48,071 nucleotides of DNA, from the NCBI GenBank assembly GCA_025454815.1, contig JALONR010000031.1, positions 1 to 48,071 of the forward strand, written 5' to 3'. The notes under the pieces were generated by a model. It had not been told where the DNA came from. It did not search any database and saw only the letters and a program-made list of their open reading frames with translations. This stretch comes from Bacteroidales bacterium (GTDB taxonomy: Bacteria > Bacteroidota > Bacteroidia > Bacteroidales > VadinHA17). Of this stretch, positions 34,880-44,020 are shown piece by piece. The translations under genes and the position numbers were made by a program. Numbering within the stretch: position 1 is the stretch's first letter; each line of letters opens with the position of its first letter.

Positions 34880-34909
34880 CAAAAATAACCATTATTTTAA
34901 GAAAGCAAG
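34880..34909 (-). promoter_or_regulatory. ilv-leu operon promoter
   Basis: On the minus strand TATTTTTG (34880-34887) fits TAnnTTTG. The upstream element is a weaker CTTG (34906-34909) at an 18-base spacing. The box ends 18 bases before the leader ATG. Confidence 0.65.
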
Positions 34910-35007
34910 ATAAAACCAGAAAAAAATTGATTTTTTTAACCCGGTATATACCTATTAATAGATGGAAGGAATAAAAAATTAATATTTTATCAATGAGGCC
35001 TGCTGAT

Positions 35008-36546
35008 TCAGTTCCGGTCAGCATAATAACTGAGGAAGTGGTCCTTTGTAAACCTGGTGAATTTACCCGGAAGACGCATACTAACCAGCAATTCCATATC
35101 AGGTTTTCCCCGGGCATCTCTCAAAGGCTGGTAGTTGCCCTTGCTGTGAAGGAATACTGACCTTTCAGTTCCCGGAACCTGTGGGGGTACTGTGAAGCAG
35201 AGGCGGGCCTCATTGTTAAGGCTGGGCTGTACCAGGTACATGTCGTCATCATGAAGGAGGAGTGACGTGATCTCCCTGCCTGTCTCATCCACAGCATTGT
35301 CGGGTGAGACTCTGACGGGGTCCGCCTTAATATCTTCGGAGAAGTCCATCCCTGCAAAATCAAAATCCCAGAACATAACCCCCGAAACCAGCTTTATATT
35401 AACCCTCTCAGTGGTTACAGCTTCAAGATCAATCTCAATTATATCTCTTTTGTCTTTAACCGGACCGGGGACATTGTAATAATCAATGAACTCAAGACCG
35501 GCCTGAGTCTCAAGGTAAACAGCCAGGGGAATCCCCTGGTCGAGTGACCACTGAAGCAGGTATTCGCGTGACCTTTTGTTTCTTATCCTAACCCACTCGT
35601 CATACCTGCTGCCGAACATATCTGACAGCCGTCCGAACATATAATCAAGCCACATGGTGTTTTTTGCTGATATGACCAGTTTTGCGGTGTTGCTGTTCAG
35701 AGGTCTGTCAAAAGAGAGGCTGATGGTATCAAATAGAAGGTCATCGTTCCGGATTTCACTGATATATCTTTTGTCATCACACCCGGCGAGCTCGCTTGCC
35801 AGGGATTTTCCATAGGCATTTGTGGCGCTGACAGGCTCCCTGATATCCTTTAGGGTATGAGTGTTTCCGTATTTGTCAACTAGTATCTCCACATCTTCAG
35901 GGTGATCATAAACCAGCAGCTCGGCAAGGTTGGTGTTCTGGATCTCCTTTACCTCGTTTGTGATTCTTATCCTGTACCGTTCATCCACCGGACTGAGTGT
36001 CTTCAGCCGGAGATAGTCATCCCTTTCCACCGGCAAGGCCGTTGCCCCGCTGTATATTTCTCCTTCAAGTGTGATGTCGGTACCGGATTCGCTGTACACA
36101 AACGGGCAGGATATTCCTTTTGTCAGTAAAACAATAAGGATGACCGTCCAGAAGGCACCCGCAGCCACCCCGGCAGCAACAGTTATTGACCTGCCTGCGG
36201 TAATCCTGTATATTTCGGCCTTTGCAATATTGGCGACAGGCACGCTGACGATGCTTCCGTTTACCTGTATCGCTGAGTCCGGGGCAATGAAGAGGTCTAT
36301 TACGTTGCCTTTGGTGATCCTGGTATCTGCAGCCGTGGTGATACCTGTCAGAATCCCCTCTGAGATGTTCGTTGCAGTAACCGTGTATTTATGTTTGTCA
36401 CCGTTTATGTTACAATAGGTTTTCTCAGCGTAGGCTATTTCAGGTCCGGGGATATGGGTAGTTGTTCCGCATCCGGGGAACAGGGTTATGACAAGGGCTG
36501 ACAGAACAGCCGAAACTACCTGGTATATGACTGGGAATCTTCTCAT
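35008..36546 (-). CDS. Lipoprotein of unknown function
   Basis: The protein has about 512 residues from the ATG at 36546, chosen because it gives a lipoprotein signal (MRRFPVIYQ...ITLFPGC); longer in-frame starts up to 36666 would overlap the preceding gene. The region SIVSVPVANIAKAEIYRITAGRSITVAAGVAAGAFWTV is split here as SVPVANIAKAEIYR and a following hydrophobic segment at about residues 115-145. The rest is soluble, with no motif I recognise. The same VPVANI...hydrophobic segment occurs at the end of the small lipoprotein encoded just upstream, so the two genes are related and probably co-transcribed. No function is proposed. Confidence 0.7.
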   Translation of the reverse strand: MRRFPVIYQVVSAVLSALVITLFPGCGTTTHIPGPEIAYAEKTYCNINGDKHKYTVTATNISEGILTGITTAADTRITKGNVIDLFIAPDSAIQVNGSIVSVPVANIAKAEIYRITAGRSITVAAGVAAGAFWTVILIVLLTKGISCPFVYSESGTDITLEGEIYSGATALPVERDDYLRLKTLSPVDERYRIRITNEVKEIQNTNLAELLVYDHPEDVEILVDKYGNTHTLKDIREPVSATNAYGKSLASELAGCDDKRYISEIRNDDLLFDTISLSFDRPLNSNTAKLVISAKNTMWLDYMFGRLSDMFGSRYDEWVRIRNKRSREYLLQWSLDQGIPLAVYLETQAGLEFIDYYNVPGPVKDKRDIIEIDLEAVTTERVNIKLVSGVMFWDFDFAGMDFSEDIKADPVRVSPDNAVDETGREITSLLLHDDDMYLVQPSLNNEARLCFTVPPQVPGTERSVFLHSKGNYQPLRDARGKPDMELLVSMRLPGKFTRFTKDHFLSYYADRN

Positions 36547-36626
36547 TGTGTTTCGGTTAAATTTCAGACCTGAATCTGTTTTATCCCGGAAGTGGGTGGT
36601 TCCGGTCATTTTCTTTCCAGTCTGCT

Positions 36627-37040
36627 TTATAAGAATATCAATAATGTCCATATTGTCAGAAACCATACAGCTATTGCACCTGCTGTCTGTCCGATGCTGA
36701 TTTCCCTGTAATCGGCCTTGCCGATATTGGCAACAGGCAATGAAAGGATTTGATCTCCAACAGAGACAACCTCAATGGGGGCCACATAGAGGTGAGCTGT
36801 GTTTTTATGACTGACCAGTGAAGTATCAGCACTCAGGCGGGCATAGAAATAGCTGTCAGAGATGGCATGGTCTTCCACTGTCCAGTAGTTGTCACCAGCA
36901 TGCACAACCAGGTAATTTCTTTCTTTTGGGATGTCCTGTACGGATACGGTTTTCAGGCTGTAGCAGCCGGTCATTAAGAGACAGGCAGTCAGCAGTAAAC
37001 CACCTATTCCTGCCTTCCGCGGGCATAACGGATTTATCAT
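36627..37040 (-). CDS. Small lipoprotein of unknown function
   Basis: The protein has 137 residues with a lipoprotein signal peptide ending in LLMTGC (Cys about 26). The mature part has a short beta-rich stretch and then LSLPVANIGKADYREISIG followed by a C-terminal hydrophobic segment (about 118-137). This C-terminal half resembles residues around 100-145 of the larger lipoprotein encoded 80 bp downstream, suggesting a duplicated module. It is likely anchored at both ends in an envelope membrane. I do not recognise a family. Confidence 0.7.
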   Translation of the reverse strand: MINPLCPRKAGIGGLLLTACLLMTGCYSLKTVSVQDIPKERNYLVVHAGDNYWTVEDHAISDSYFYARLSADTSLVSHKNTAHLYVAPIEVVSVGDQILSLPVANIGKADYREISIGQTAGAIAVWFLTIWTLLIFL

Positions 37041-37082
37041 TTCCGTAATATTTCAGTAAATATAGAATAATCGCCGGAAAAG

Positions 37083-37123
37083 CAACAGAAAAGAGGAGGC
37101 AGATTTAGCCTTGTCTCCTCTTT
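37083..37123 (-). terminator. Terminator after kbl
   Basis: An inverted repeat AAAGAGGAG (37090-37098) / CTCCTCTTT (37115-37123), extended by further pairs inside, is followed on the minus strand by TCTGTTGCTTTT. It separates kbl from the lipoprotein genes. Confidence 0.65.
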
Positions 37124-37154
37124 AACAGGAATTTGTCCAGCCAGAAGCCGGAGG

Positions 37155-38345
37155 CTATTTAAGTACTCCGAGCTCTTTTCCCACTTTGGTAAAGGCTGCT
37201 ATAGCCTTGTCAAGGTGTTCAGTCTCATGGGCTGCGGATAGCTGGACCCTGATGCGGGCTTTGTCTTTCGGTACCACCGGGTAGTAGAATCCGATGACGT
37301 AGATACCTTCTTTGAGAAGTCTTACCGCCATTTCCTGGGAAAGCTTGGCATCATAGAGCATCACGGCACAGATGGCTGACTGGGTGGGCTTGATGTCAAA
37401 GCCGGCCTTCAGCATTCTCTCCATGAAGTACTTTGTGTTGTGATGAAGCTTATCCTGGAGCTCATTCGTTTCGGTCATCATCTCAACCATCTTTATCCCT
37501 GCCGCTGCCACCAGGGGCGGGATGGAGTTGGAGAAGAGATATGGCCTTGAACGCTGGCGGAGCATCTCGATGATCTCTTTCTTCCCGGTGGTAAATCCGC
37601 CGATGGCACCTCCAAATGCCTTGCCCAGGGTGCCGGTGATAATCTCGATCTTTCCCTTAAGGTTATAGAGTTCGGTGACGCCGCGGCCCGTTTCACCAAC
37701 AACACCGGCCGAGTGTGACTCATCAACCATCACCATGGCGTTGTACTTGTTTGCCAGCTCATAGATCCTGCCGAGTGGCGCCACATTGCCGTCCATCGAA
37801 AAGACCCCGTCAGTGACTATCAGCCTGAAGCGGTGCTGCTGGGCAAGCTGAAGCTGGGATTCAAGATCATCCATGTCAGCATTCTCGTACCTGTACCGGT
37901 TTGCCTTGCAGAGTCTCACCCCGTCAATTATGGATGCATGGTTGAGGGAGTCGCTGATGATGGCATCCTCGCTGGTGAGCAACGGTTCAAATACACCTCC
38001 GTTGGCGTCAAAGCAGGCGGCATAAAGAATGGTGTCTTCAGTACCGAAGAAGTCTGCCAGTTTCCGTTCCAGCTCCTTGTGCAGGTCGCCGGTGCCGCAA
38101 ATGAAACGCACTGATGACATTCCGTAACCATGGGTGTCAAGAGCTTCCTTTGCAGCCTCAACAAGCTTCCTGTTTGCCGAGAGGCCCAGGTAGTTGTTTG
38201 CGCAGAAATTAAGTACCTTCTGCCCGGTGCTGATGGTTATCTCGGCTCCCTGAGGGGATACTATAACACGTTCATTCTTATAGAGACCAGCCTCCCTGAT
38301 CTCCTCAAGCTGGATCGCCAGATGATCCCTGTAACTGTCGTACAT
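37155..38345 (-). CDS. kbl: Glycine C-acetyltransferase (2-amino-3-ketobutyrate CoA ligase)
   Basis: The protein has 396 residues and belongs to the alpha-oxoamine synthase family of PLP enzymes. It shows FCANNYLGLS, SSVRFICGTGDLHKELE, SDSLNHASIIDG with the PLP-stacking His about 136, VMVDESHSAG, and the PLP lysine about K242 in TGTLGKAFGGAIGG. It cleaves 2-amino-3-ketobutyrate with CoA into glycine and acetyl-CoA, the second step of threonine breakdown. The first-step enzyme Tdh is encoded in the same strand cluster. A close paralogue lies 216 bp upstream. Confidence 0.94.
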   Translation of the reverse strand: MYDSYRDHLAIQLEEIREAGLYKNERVIVSPQGAEITISTGQKVLNFCANNYLGLSANRKLVEAAKEALDTHGYGMSSVRFICGTGDLHKELERKLADFFGTEDTILYAACFDANGGVFEPLLTSEDAIISDSLNHASIIDGVRLCKANRYRYENADMDDLESQLQLAQQHRFRLIVTDGVFSMDGNVAPLGRIYELANKYNAMVMVDESHSAGVVGETGRGVTELYNLKGKIEIITGTLGKAFGGAIGGFTTGKKEIIEMLRQRSRPYLFSNSIPPLVAAAGIKMVEMMTETNELQDKLHHNTKYFMERMLKAGFDIKPTQSAICAVMLYDAKLSQEMAVRLLKEGIYVIGFYYPVVPKDKARIRVQLSAAHETEHLDKAIAAFTKVGKELGVLK

Positions 38346-38561
38346 CTTAAGGGAATAATTAGGTAAAACGGATGCAAAGATGGTGTTTTACCATCATTAT
38401 TCAATGATGATAGTCATCAATAAAGATTGATAATCAAGAAATGACTCTTAATCAGAACGCTTCAGCGCCGGAATGTTCCTGTGGCATGAACAGCATTCAG
38501 GCCAGCAATGGTCTGTGCCGGTGATGAGCGAAAACAGGCATGGTTTTCAGATCTGAAATAA

Positions 38562-39809
38562 TCAGAGTCCGTGCTTCTCAATAATCTGATCTTTGGTCAG
38601 GCCGAGTATCCCATACTTCTTTCCCACCCTGATGAAAGCATCCAGTGCACGGTCAAGATGATGAATTTCATGGCCGGCGGATATCTGGGTGCGTATCCGT
38701 GCCTGGCCGTTGGGAACCACCGGGAAGAAGAATCCAATTGCATAAATGCCTTCCCGGTAAAGATCCTTTGAGAAATCCTGTGACAGTTTGGCGTTGAAAA
38801 GCATCACCGGCACTATCGGTGTGTTGCCCTCCCTGAGTACAAATCCGGCCTCAGTAAGCCCTTTCCGCCAGTATGCGGCGTTTTTCTCCAGCTTGTCACG
38901 TCTCTCAGTGTTTGCCGAGAGGATGTCAAACACCTTCAGCACCCCCGAGACTATAACCGGAGCGATGGTGTTTGAGAAGAGATACGGGCGTGCCTTTTGC
39001 CTGCACATTTCCACAATTTCCCTTCTTCCTGACACACATCCGCCGGAGGCACCGCCAAGAGCTTTCCCAAAGGTAGTGGTAATGATGTCTATCTTGCCGA
39101 AAACACCGCAGTATTCATGAGTTCCCCTGCCGGTCTTTCCAATGAATCCAGTGGCATGCGAGTCATCTACCAGGAGCATGGCTCCATATTTTTCGCATAG
39201 CTCCACCATCCGGTCAAGCCTGGCCGTATCGCCGTCCATTGAGAAGACGCCGTCAGTGATCACGAGTTTCAGCCGTTTATCGGCATGGAGCAGCAGTTTC
39301 TCCTCGAGGTGCTCCATGCTCGAATGCTTGAAGGTGTCATGCTGTGCGCTGCAGAGCCTCATGCCGTCAATAATTGAGGCATGTACGAGGCGGTCGGATA
39401 TCATCACATCTTCACTGGTGAGTATTGCTTCAAAGACACCGGCATTGGCATCCATGCATGAAGGGAAGAGAATGGTGTCTTCGGTGCCGAGGAACTCCGT
39501 TACCCTGTTTTCAAGTTCACGGTGGATGTCCTGCGTGCCGCAGATAAACCTTACGGATGACATGCCATAACCCCTGGTCTCCAGCCCTTCATGTGCAGCT
39601 TTGATCACGTCAGGGTGGCTTGAAAGCCCAAGGTAGTTGTTTGCACACATGTTGATGACCTTCTTCAGTTCGGAGCCTGAAGGGAATTCAACTTCTATGT
39701 CAGCTGACTGTGCGCTGTGAATGAACCGTTCCTCCTTGAAGATGCCGGCATGCTGGATATCTGCCAGTTGCGCCTGGTAGATGCTTCTGATACTCTCGGG
39801 GAAGCTCAT
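38562..39809 (-). CDS. Kbl-like alpha-oxoamine synthase linked to an ACP gene
   Basis: The protein has 415 residues and is a clear paralogue of the neighbouring Kbl. It shows MCANNYLGLSSHP, SSVRFICGTQDIHRELE, SDRLVHASIIDG, LLVDDSHATG and the PLP lysine about K249 in TTTFGKALGGASGG. These enzymes condense an amino acid with an acyl thioester, or do the reverse. The SVRFICGT block is that of glycine-using Kbl. Its gene is 11 bp after an acyl carrier protein gene, which follows an acyl-activating enzyme gene, so the acyl donor may be an acyl-ACP instead of acetyl-CoA. The substrate chain length is unknown. Serine palmitoyltransferase-like activity is an alternative, but the motifs look more like Kbl. 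Confidence 0.85.
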   Translation of the reverse strand: MSFPESIRSIYQAQLADIQHAGIFKEERFIHSAQSADIEVEFPSGSELKKVINMCANNYLGLSSHPDVIKAAHEGLETRGYGMSSVRFICGTQDIHRELENRVTEFLGTEDTILFPSCMDANAGVFEAILTSEDVMISDRLVHASIIDGMRLCSAQHDTFKHSSMEHLEEKLLLHADKRLKLVITDGVFSMDGDTARLDRMVELCEKYGAMLLVDDSHATGFIGKTGRGTHEYCGVFGKIDIITTTFGKALGGASGGCVSGRREIVEMCRQKARPYLFSNTIAPVIVSGVLKVFDILSANTERRDKLEKNAAYWRKGLTEAGFVLREGNTPIVPVMLFNAKLSQDFSKDLYREGIYAIGFFFPVVPNGQARIRTQISAGHEIHHLDRALDAFIRVGKKYGILGLTKDQIIEKHGL

Positions 39810-39820
39810 GGTTTTTGTGT

Positions 39821-40084
39821 TTACTTTTCCAGATACTGATTGACCAGGGCGACTATGCTGTTCACGCTGTCAAAGGCTTCCGGGGTTGCCTTTGAGGGAG
39901 GGATCTTTATCTTGAATTTATTCTCAAGAAAGACAAGCAGGGAGACCATAGAGAAAGAGTCTACATAACCGCTGGAGATGAGAGGAGTTTCATAGGTGAT
40001 AGTTACATCATCATCATCAATGTATTCCTTGATGACATACTTCAGAACCATCTCCTTCATTTCATTGATATTCATTTCTTCCAT
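39821..40084 (-). CDS. Acyl carrier protein
   Basis: The protein has 87 residues, is acidic and helical, with the phosphopantetheine site at Ser about 43 in SGYVDSFSMVSLLVFLE. The usual DSL is DSF here. It is not the housekeeping AcpP, which normally sits next to fabF; its neighbours are an acyl ligase upstream (41 bp) and an oxoamine synthase downstream (11 bp). It probably carries the acyl group between these two. Confidence 0.85.
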   Translation of the reverse strand: MEEMNINEMKEMVLKYVIKEYIDDDDVTITYETPLISSGYVDSFSMVSLLVFLENKFKIKIPPSKATPEAFDSVNSIVALVNQYLEK

Positions 40085-40125
40085 AAACAGTGGTTTATAA
40101 AATTAGTGTTTGATTCAGTCAATTA

Positions 40126-41838
40126 TCAGTCGTTTTCCAGGGTTGAGATGTCACCTATCTCTTCTCCCCATTCCCTTGCATGGAGGACGCGTCTCATGAT
40201 CTTGCCGCTTCTTGTTTTCGGGAGCTTGTCCATGAATTCAACGGCCTGCGGCATGGCAAGCGGTGAAAGCCGTTTCCTGATGAAGTTCATTATGTCAAGT
40301 TCAAGATCAGGATCAGGTGTGTGGCCGGGCTTCAGGGTGATGAATGCCTTGACCACCTCCATGTTTATTTCATCGGGTTTGGAGGTGACGGCCGACTCGG
40401 CAACGGCAGGGTGTTCAAGAAGGGCTGACTCCACCTCGAAGGGGCTGACCAGGTGACCTCCGGTGTTTATCACATCGTCATCACGCCCGATGAACCAGTA
40501 ATATCCTTCAATGTCTATGCTTGCCCTGTCGCCCGACAGATACCAGCCGTTGACAAATTTATCCCTGTATTTTTCCTCGTTGTTCCAGTAGGCGCGCATC
40601 ATTGCCGGCCACCCTGGTCTGAACGCAATGAGGCCTGCCCTGCCGTGCTCCGGGTATGGCTGATATGTGGCCGGGTCAAGTACGGTACCGGTTATTCCGG
40701 GGAATGTTCTGCCCATTGATCCGGGTTTGATCTTCATCCCCGGGAAGTTGGTTATCATTATCGAGCCTGTCTCGGTCTGCCAGAAGGTGTCATGGAACGG
40801 TTTGCCGAACACCTTCTCGGACCAGATCACGGCCTCGGAGTTGAGGGGTTCGCCAACACTGGCCAGGTGACGAAGTGAGGAGAGATCAAAAGATTTTATT
40901 ATTTCATCTCCTGCCTTCATCAGTGATCTTATTGCAGTGGGAGCTGAGTACCACACCGTCACCCTGTTCTTTTCCGCAAAGCGGTACCATGCCTGTGCCG
41001 AGAAGCCGCTGTCAAGGACGCACTGGGTGACGCCAAGGCTCCAGGGACCGATGATGCCGTATGATGTGCCGGTGACCCATCCCGGGTCAGCAGTGCACCA
41101 GTATATGTCATCGTCACGGAGGTCAAGGACCCACTTTGTTGTCAGGTACTGTGATATAAGGGAGTAATGAACGTGCTTAACCCCCTTGGGCTGACCCGTG
41201 GTACCTGAGGTGTAGTGAAGCACAGACGGTGTTTCTGCTGTAGTCGGGCAGATGTCAAAATCCTCTACCGGCGATGATTTGTCAAGACTGAAAAGAATCT
41301 CGCCTGCTGCCAGGTCTGATGCCTTCATTTCGTCGACAATTATAACATGTTTGAGATGAGGCAGTTGCGAGCGTATCTTCCTGACCTTGCCAAGGTGTTT
41401 TTTCTGGGTTATTATGGCCCTGGTTCCCGCATTTTCCAGTCTCACAAACAGGGATTCTTCGCCGAAGGCGGAAAAGAGTGGCTGAACGATAGCACCCATT
41501 TTAAGAATGCCAAGGAAGGAGAGGTACAGCTCAGGGATCCTGTCCATGAAGAGGCAAACCCTGTCACCTTCAGTGATGCCTAGGTTTCTGAGGAATGTGC
41601 CTATTGTGTTGCCTGCAAGCCTGATATCATTAAAAGTGTACTGCCGTGCCGTGCCCCCGAACCCCTCGTAGATGAGAGCCACTTTTGAGGCGTTGCCTTT
41701 CAGGCAGATCCTGTCGCTGCAGTACCAGCCTATGTTAATAATGTTACCGTTTTTGTATTCAAGCTCTTTTTCAGCAATAGCCCAGGAGAAGCCGCCTGAT
41801 AGTTCTTCATAGCTCCTGTATTCCGGTTTAGACGCCAT
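40126..41838 (-). CDS. AMP-forming acyl-activating enzyme, acetyl-CoA synthetase-like
   Basis: The protein has 570 residues from the ATG at 41838 (MASKPEYRSYEEL); an upstream in-frame start at 41889 would add 17 unlikely residues. It shows the P-loop HYTSGTTGQPKGV about 208-220, YWCTADPGWVTGTSYGI and TFWQTETGSI, as in AcsA-type acetyl-CoA synthetases, the hinge region GRDDDVINTGGHLVSPFEVE, and the C-terminal catalytic Lys about 546 in PKTRSGKIMRR. It activates a carboxylic acid, probably short chain, as the acyl-AMP. With an ACP gene immediately downstream, the acceptor may be ACP and not CoA, which is inference from position. Confidence 0.85.
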   Translation of the reverse strand: MASKPEYRSYEELSGGFSWAIAEKELEYKNGNIINIGWYCSDRICLKGNASKVALIYEGFGGTARQYTFNDIRLAGNTIGTFLRNLGITEGDRVCLFMDRIPELYLSFLGILKMGAIVQPLFSAFGEESLFVRLENAGTRAIITQKKHLGKVRKIRSQLPHLKHVIIVDEMKASDLAAGEILFSLDKSSPVEDFDICPTTAETPSVLHYTSGTTGQPKGVKHVHYSLISQYLTTKWVLDLRDDDIYWCTADPGWVTGTSYGIIGPWSLGVTQCVLDSGFSAQAWYRFAEKNRVTVWYSAPTAIRSLMKAGDEIIKSFDLSSLRHLASVGEPLNSEAVIWSEKVFGKPFHDTFWQTETGSIMITNFPGMKIKPGSMGRTFPGITGTVLDPATYQPYPEHGRAGLIAFRPGWPAMMRAYWNNEEKYRDKFVNGWYLSGDRASIDIEGYYWFIGRDDDVINTGGHLVSPFEVESALLEHPAVAESAVTSKPDEINMEVVKAFITLKPGHTPDPDLELDIMNFIRKRLSPLAMPQAVEFMDKLPKTRSGKIMRRVLHAREWGEEIGDISTLEND

Positions 41839-42064
41839 AAGCAGGGATATACAATGACATGAAGATAGAATTAATTTCGAAAATGCCAATCCTTAAAGCT
41901 GACATTTCTCAGTCTTAATGAGGAATGGCCTTGTATTACGACGGCACCCGGCGCCCTTTTCTCCACTCAAGAGTGAGCATTATCATGAATGCAGGGAGAA
42001 TCGTGGCCCGGACCTTTGAGCGATATCACCGTCCCGCCCGATGTGAAAAACCAGGAAAAGCCGG

Positions 42065-43099
42065 TCAGTCCCAGTTCAGGATCACCTTACCACAGTTGCC
42101 CTCTTCCATAACGTCAAACCCTTTCTGGAAGTCGTCAATATGGAAACGGTGCGTGATTATCGGGTCAAGGTTGATGCCGCCAATGATCATCATCTGCATC
42201 TTGTACCAGGTTTCCCACATCTCGCGGCCGTAGATGCCTTTCAGGGTAAGGGCCTTGAATATGATGTCACTCCATGGAACCTCGAAGTTTGAGGGCAGTA
42301 TTCCAAGGAGGGCGATATTGGATCCGTTGTACATGTTGGCTATCATCTCGCGGAAGGCTGCCGGTGATCCTGACATCTCGAGACCTACGTCAAATCCTTT
42401 CATATGGAGTGGCTCCAGCACATCATGAATTTTTTCCCCTTTTGCCGGGTTAACCACCCTGGTTGCCCCCATCTTCCTGGCAAGTTCGAGACGGTATTCG
42501 CTCAGGTCACTGGCAACTATATGCCGTGCGCCTGCAAACCGGGCTATGGCAACTGCCATGCTGCCGATCAGTCCTGCCCCGGTAATGAGCACGTCCTCAC
42601 CCAGAAGCGGGAATGCCAGTGCTGTATGGGTGGCATTGCCGAAGGGGTCCATTATTGATGCCCAGTCATCCGGGATACGGTGGTCAAGGAGCACCACATT
42701 TCGTGCCGGGATCTTCACATATTCGGCAAATGAACCGTCGATATGCACTCCTATGCCCACGGTATTCTCGCAGACATGTTCCCGTCCGCGGCGGCAGTTG
42801 CGGCAGGTTCCGCAAAAGAGGTGACCCTCACCGGTGACCCTGTCGCCGACTTTGACATTCGTTACCCCCGGGCCTGCCTTTTCAACATATCCCATGTATT
42901 CATGGCCGATGGTCATGGGCACCTTTATGGTCTTCTTAGCCCATTCATCCCATTCGTAGATATGAAGGTCAGTGCCGCAGATGGCTGATTTTTTGACCTT
43001 TATTATTACATCGTTGTATCCCGGTTCCGGGATGGGTACTTCCTGCATCCATAATCCCTTGGCAGCCTGTGCCTTGACGAGAGCTTTCATCTTTTTCAT
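42065..43099 (-). CDS. tdh: L-threonine 3-dehydrogenase
   Basis: The protein has 344 residues and is a zinc-dependent medium-chain dehydrogenase. The catalytic zinc site is C41 ([17 protein letters not shown]) with H66-E67 ([10 protein letters not shown]). The structural zinc site is [15 protein letters not shown], and the NAD loop is [16 protein letters not shown]. The [12 protein letters not shown] signature separates Tdh from sorbitol and alcohol dehydrogenases. It oxidises threonine to 2-amino-3-ketobutyrate, the Kbl substrate. Between it and kbl lie the acyl ligase, ACP and oxoamine synthase genes on the same strand. Confidence 0.94.
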   Translation of the reverse strand: MKKMKALVKAQAAKGLWMQEVPIPEPGYNDVIIKVKKSAICGTDLHIYEWDEWAKKTIKVPMTIGHEYMGYVEKAGPGVTNVKVGDRVTGEGHLFCGTCRNCRRGREHVCENTVGIGVHIDGSFAEYVKIPARNVVLLDHRIPDDWASIMDPFGNATHTALAFPLLGEDVLITGAGLIGSMAVAIARFAGARHIVASDLSEYRLELARKMGATRVVNPAKGEKIHDVLEPLHMKGFDVGLEMSGSPAAFREMIANMYNGSNIALLGILPSNFEVPWSDIIFKALTLKGIYGREMWETWYKMQMMIIGGINLDPIITHRFHIDDFQKGFDVMEEGNCGKVILNWD

Positions 43100-43186
43100 C
43101 CGGAGTGATGATTAATTCTTTATTATATAAAAGTAATACAAACAGAGGTAACAAAACATGATTTTTGACGTAGGCCGGAGGAGTTG

Positions 43187-43987
43187 TCAGTATACGGGTT
43201 TAACAAGTCTTTCGGCAGGTTCGTGCCGGCTTGCTGCACTCCACCGTATTCCCCTTTTAAGTATCTCCAGAGCTTCAGGCACTTCCATATCGGCAGCAAC
43301 GTGACCCAGCGAGGTGTAAAAAACCCTTCCTTTTCCGTACATCTTCTTCCAGACCACCGGCATGGTGCATCCCTCTGACCAGTAATCATGTTCACCCGTG
43401 AATGTGGTTTTTGCAAGCACTTTTACATTGGGATCAACATGCATGTAGTACTGCTCGCTGTGCATGGAGAATTCACTGATTCCCCTGGTGACGGGGTCAT
43501 CCGGGTCGGTAATTGTCACGGTATAGTCAATTACCCCACCGGGGTGGGCTACCCATTGCCCGCCCACCATATACTGATATGCCGGGTTGTTTCTGAAGGC
43601 ATCGGCAAGGCCGCCGTGCCATCCTGCCAGACCCGCGCCCTCCCTTACAGCCGTCAGCAACCCCTTCTCCTGGGCAGACGTGATTGCTGACATGGTATAG
43701 GCCTGAATAATAAGGTCAACACTGTTCATATAAATACTGTCAGTGTAAACATCAAGTGAGGATGTTGTGTCTGCAACTGCCCCTTCGGAGCGAAGCCAGG
43801 GGAGGAGTATCCCTACATATTTGCCCGGCTCATGTCCGTCCCAGCCACCGAAGACTATAAGGACACGCTTCCCTTTCAGATCCTGCCCGGAACATAACGG
43901 GGTGGTTGCCAGAAATGTGATAGTCATCAGTGTGAGGGCCAGCTTTGTAAGAGCCGATGACGGGATAACTGTAAAATTTGTCTTCAT
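43187..43987 (-). CDS. Exported ThuA-like domain protein
   Basis: The protein has 266 residues. A long N-terminal signal segment (hydrophobic about 15-32, cleavage near CSGQ) indicates export. The body is a ThuA-like glutamine-amidotransferase-fold domain: [56 protein letters not shown] and [16 protein letters not shown]. ThuA proteins occur with sugar oxidation genes, often beside Gfo/Idh/MocA oxidoreductases, and one such gene is nearby (44770). The enzymatic reaction is not established. Confidence 0.85.
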   Translation of the reverse strand: MKTNFTVIPSSALTKLALTLMTITFLATTPLCSGQDLKGKRVLIVFGGWDGHEPGKYVGILLPWLRSEGAVADTTSSLDVYTDSIYMNSVDLIIQAYTMSAITSAQEKGLLTAVREGAGLAGWHGGLADAFRNNPAYQYMVGGQWVAHPGGVIDYTVTITDPDDPVTRGISEFSMHSEQYYMHVDPNVKVLAKTTFTGEHDYWSEGCTMPVVWKKMYGKGRVFYTSLGHVAADMEVPEALEILKRGIRWSAASRHEPAERLVKPVY

Positions 43988-44020
43988 AGTCAGTCAGTTT
44001 TCGGTTACATTGTGATCATT

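Noticed and set aside
36546-36666. Longer N-terminus for the large lipoprotein
   Set aside because: It would overlap the preceding lipoprotein gene and place the lipobox signal peptide about 40 residues inside the protein.
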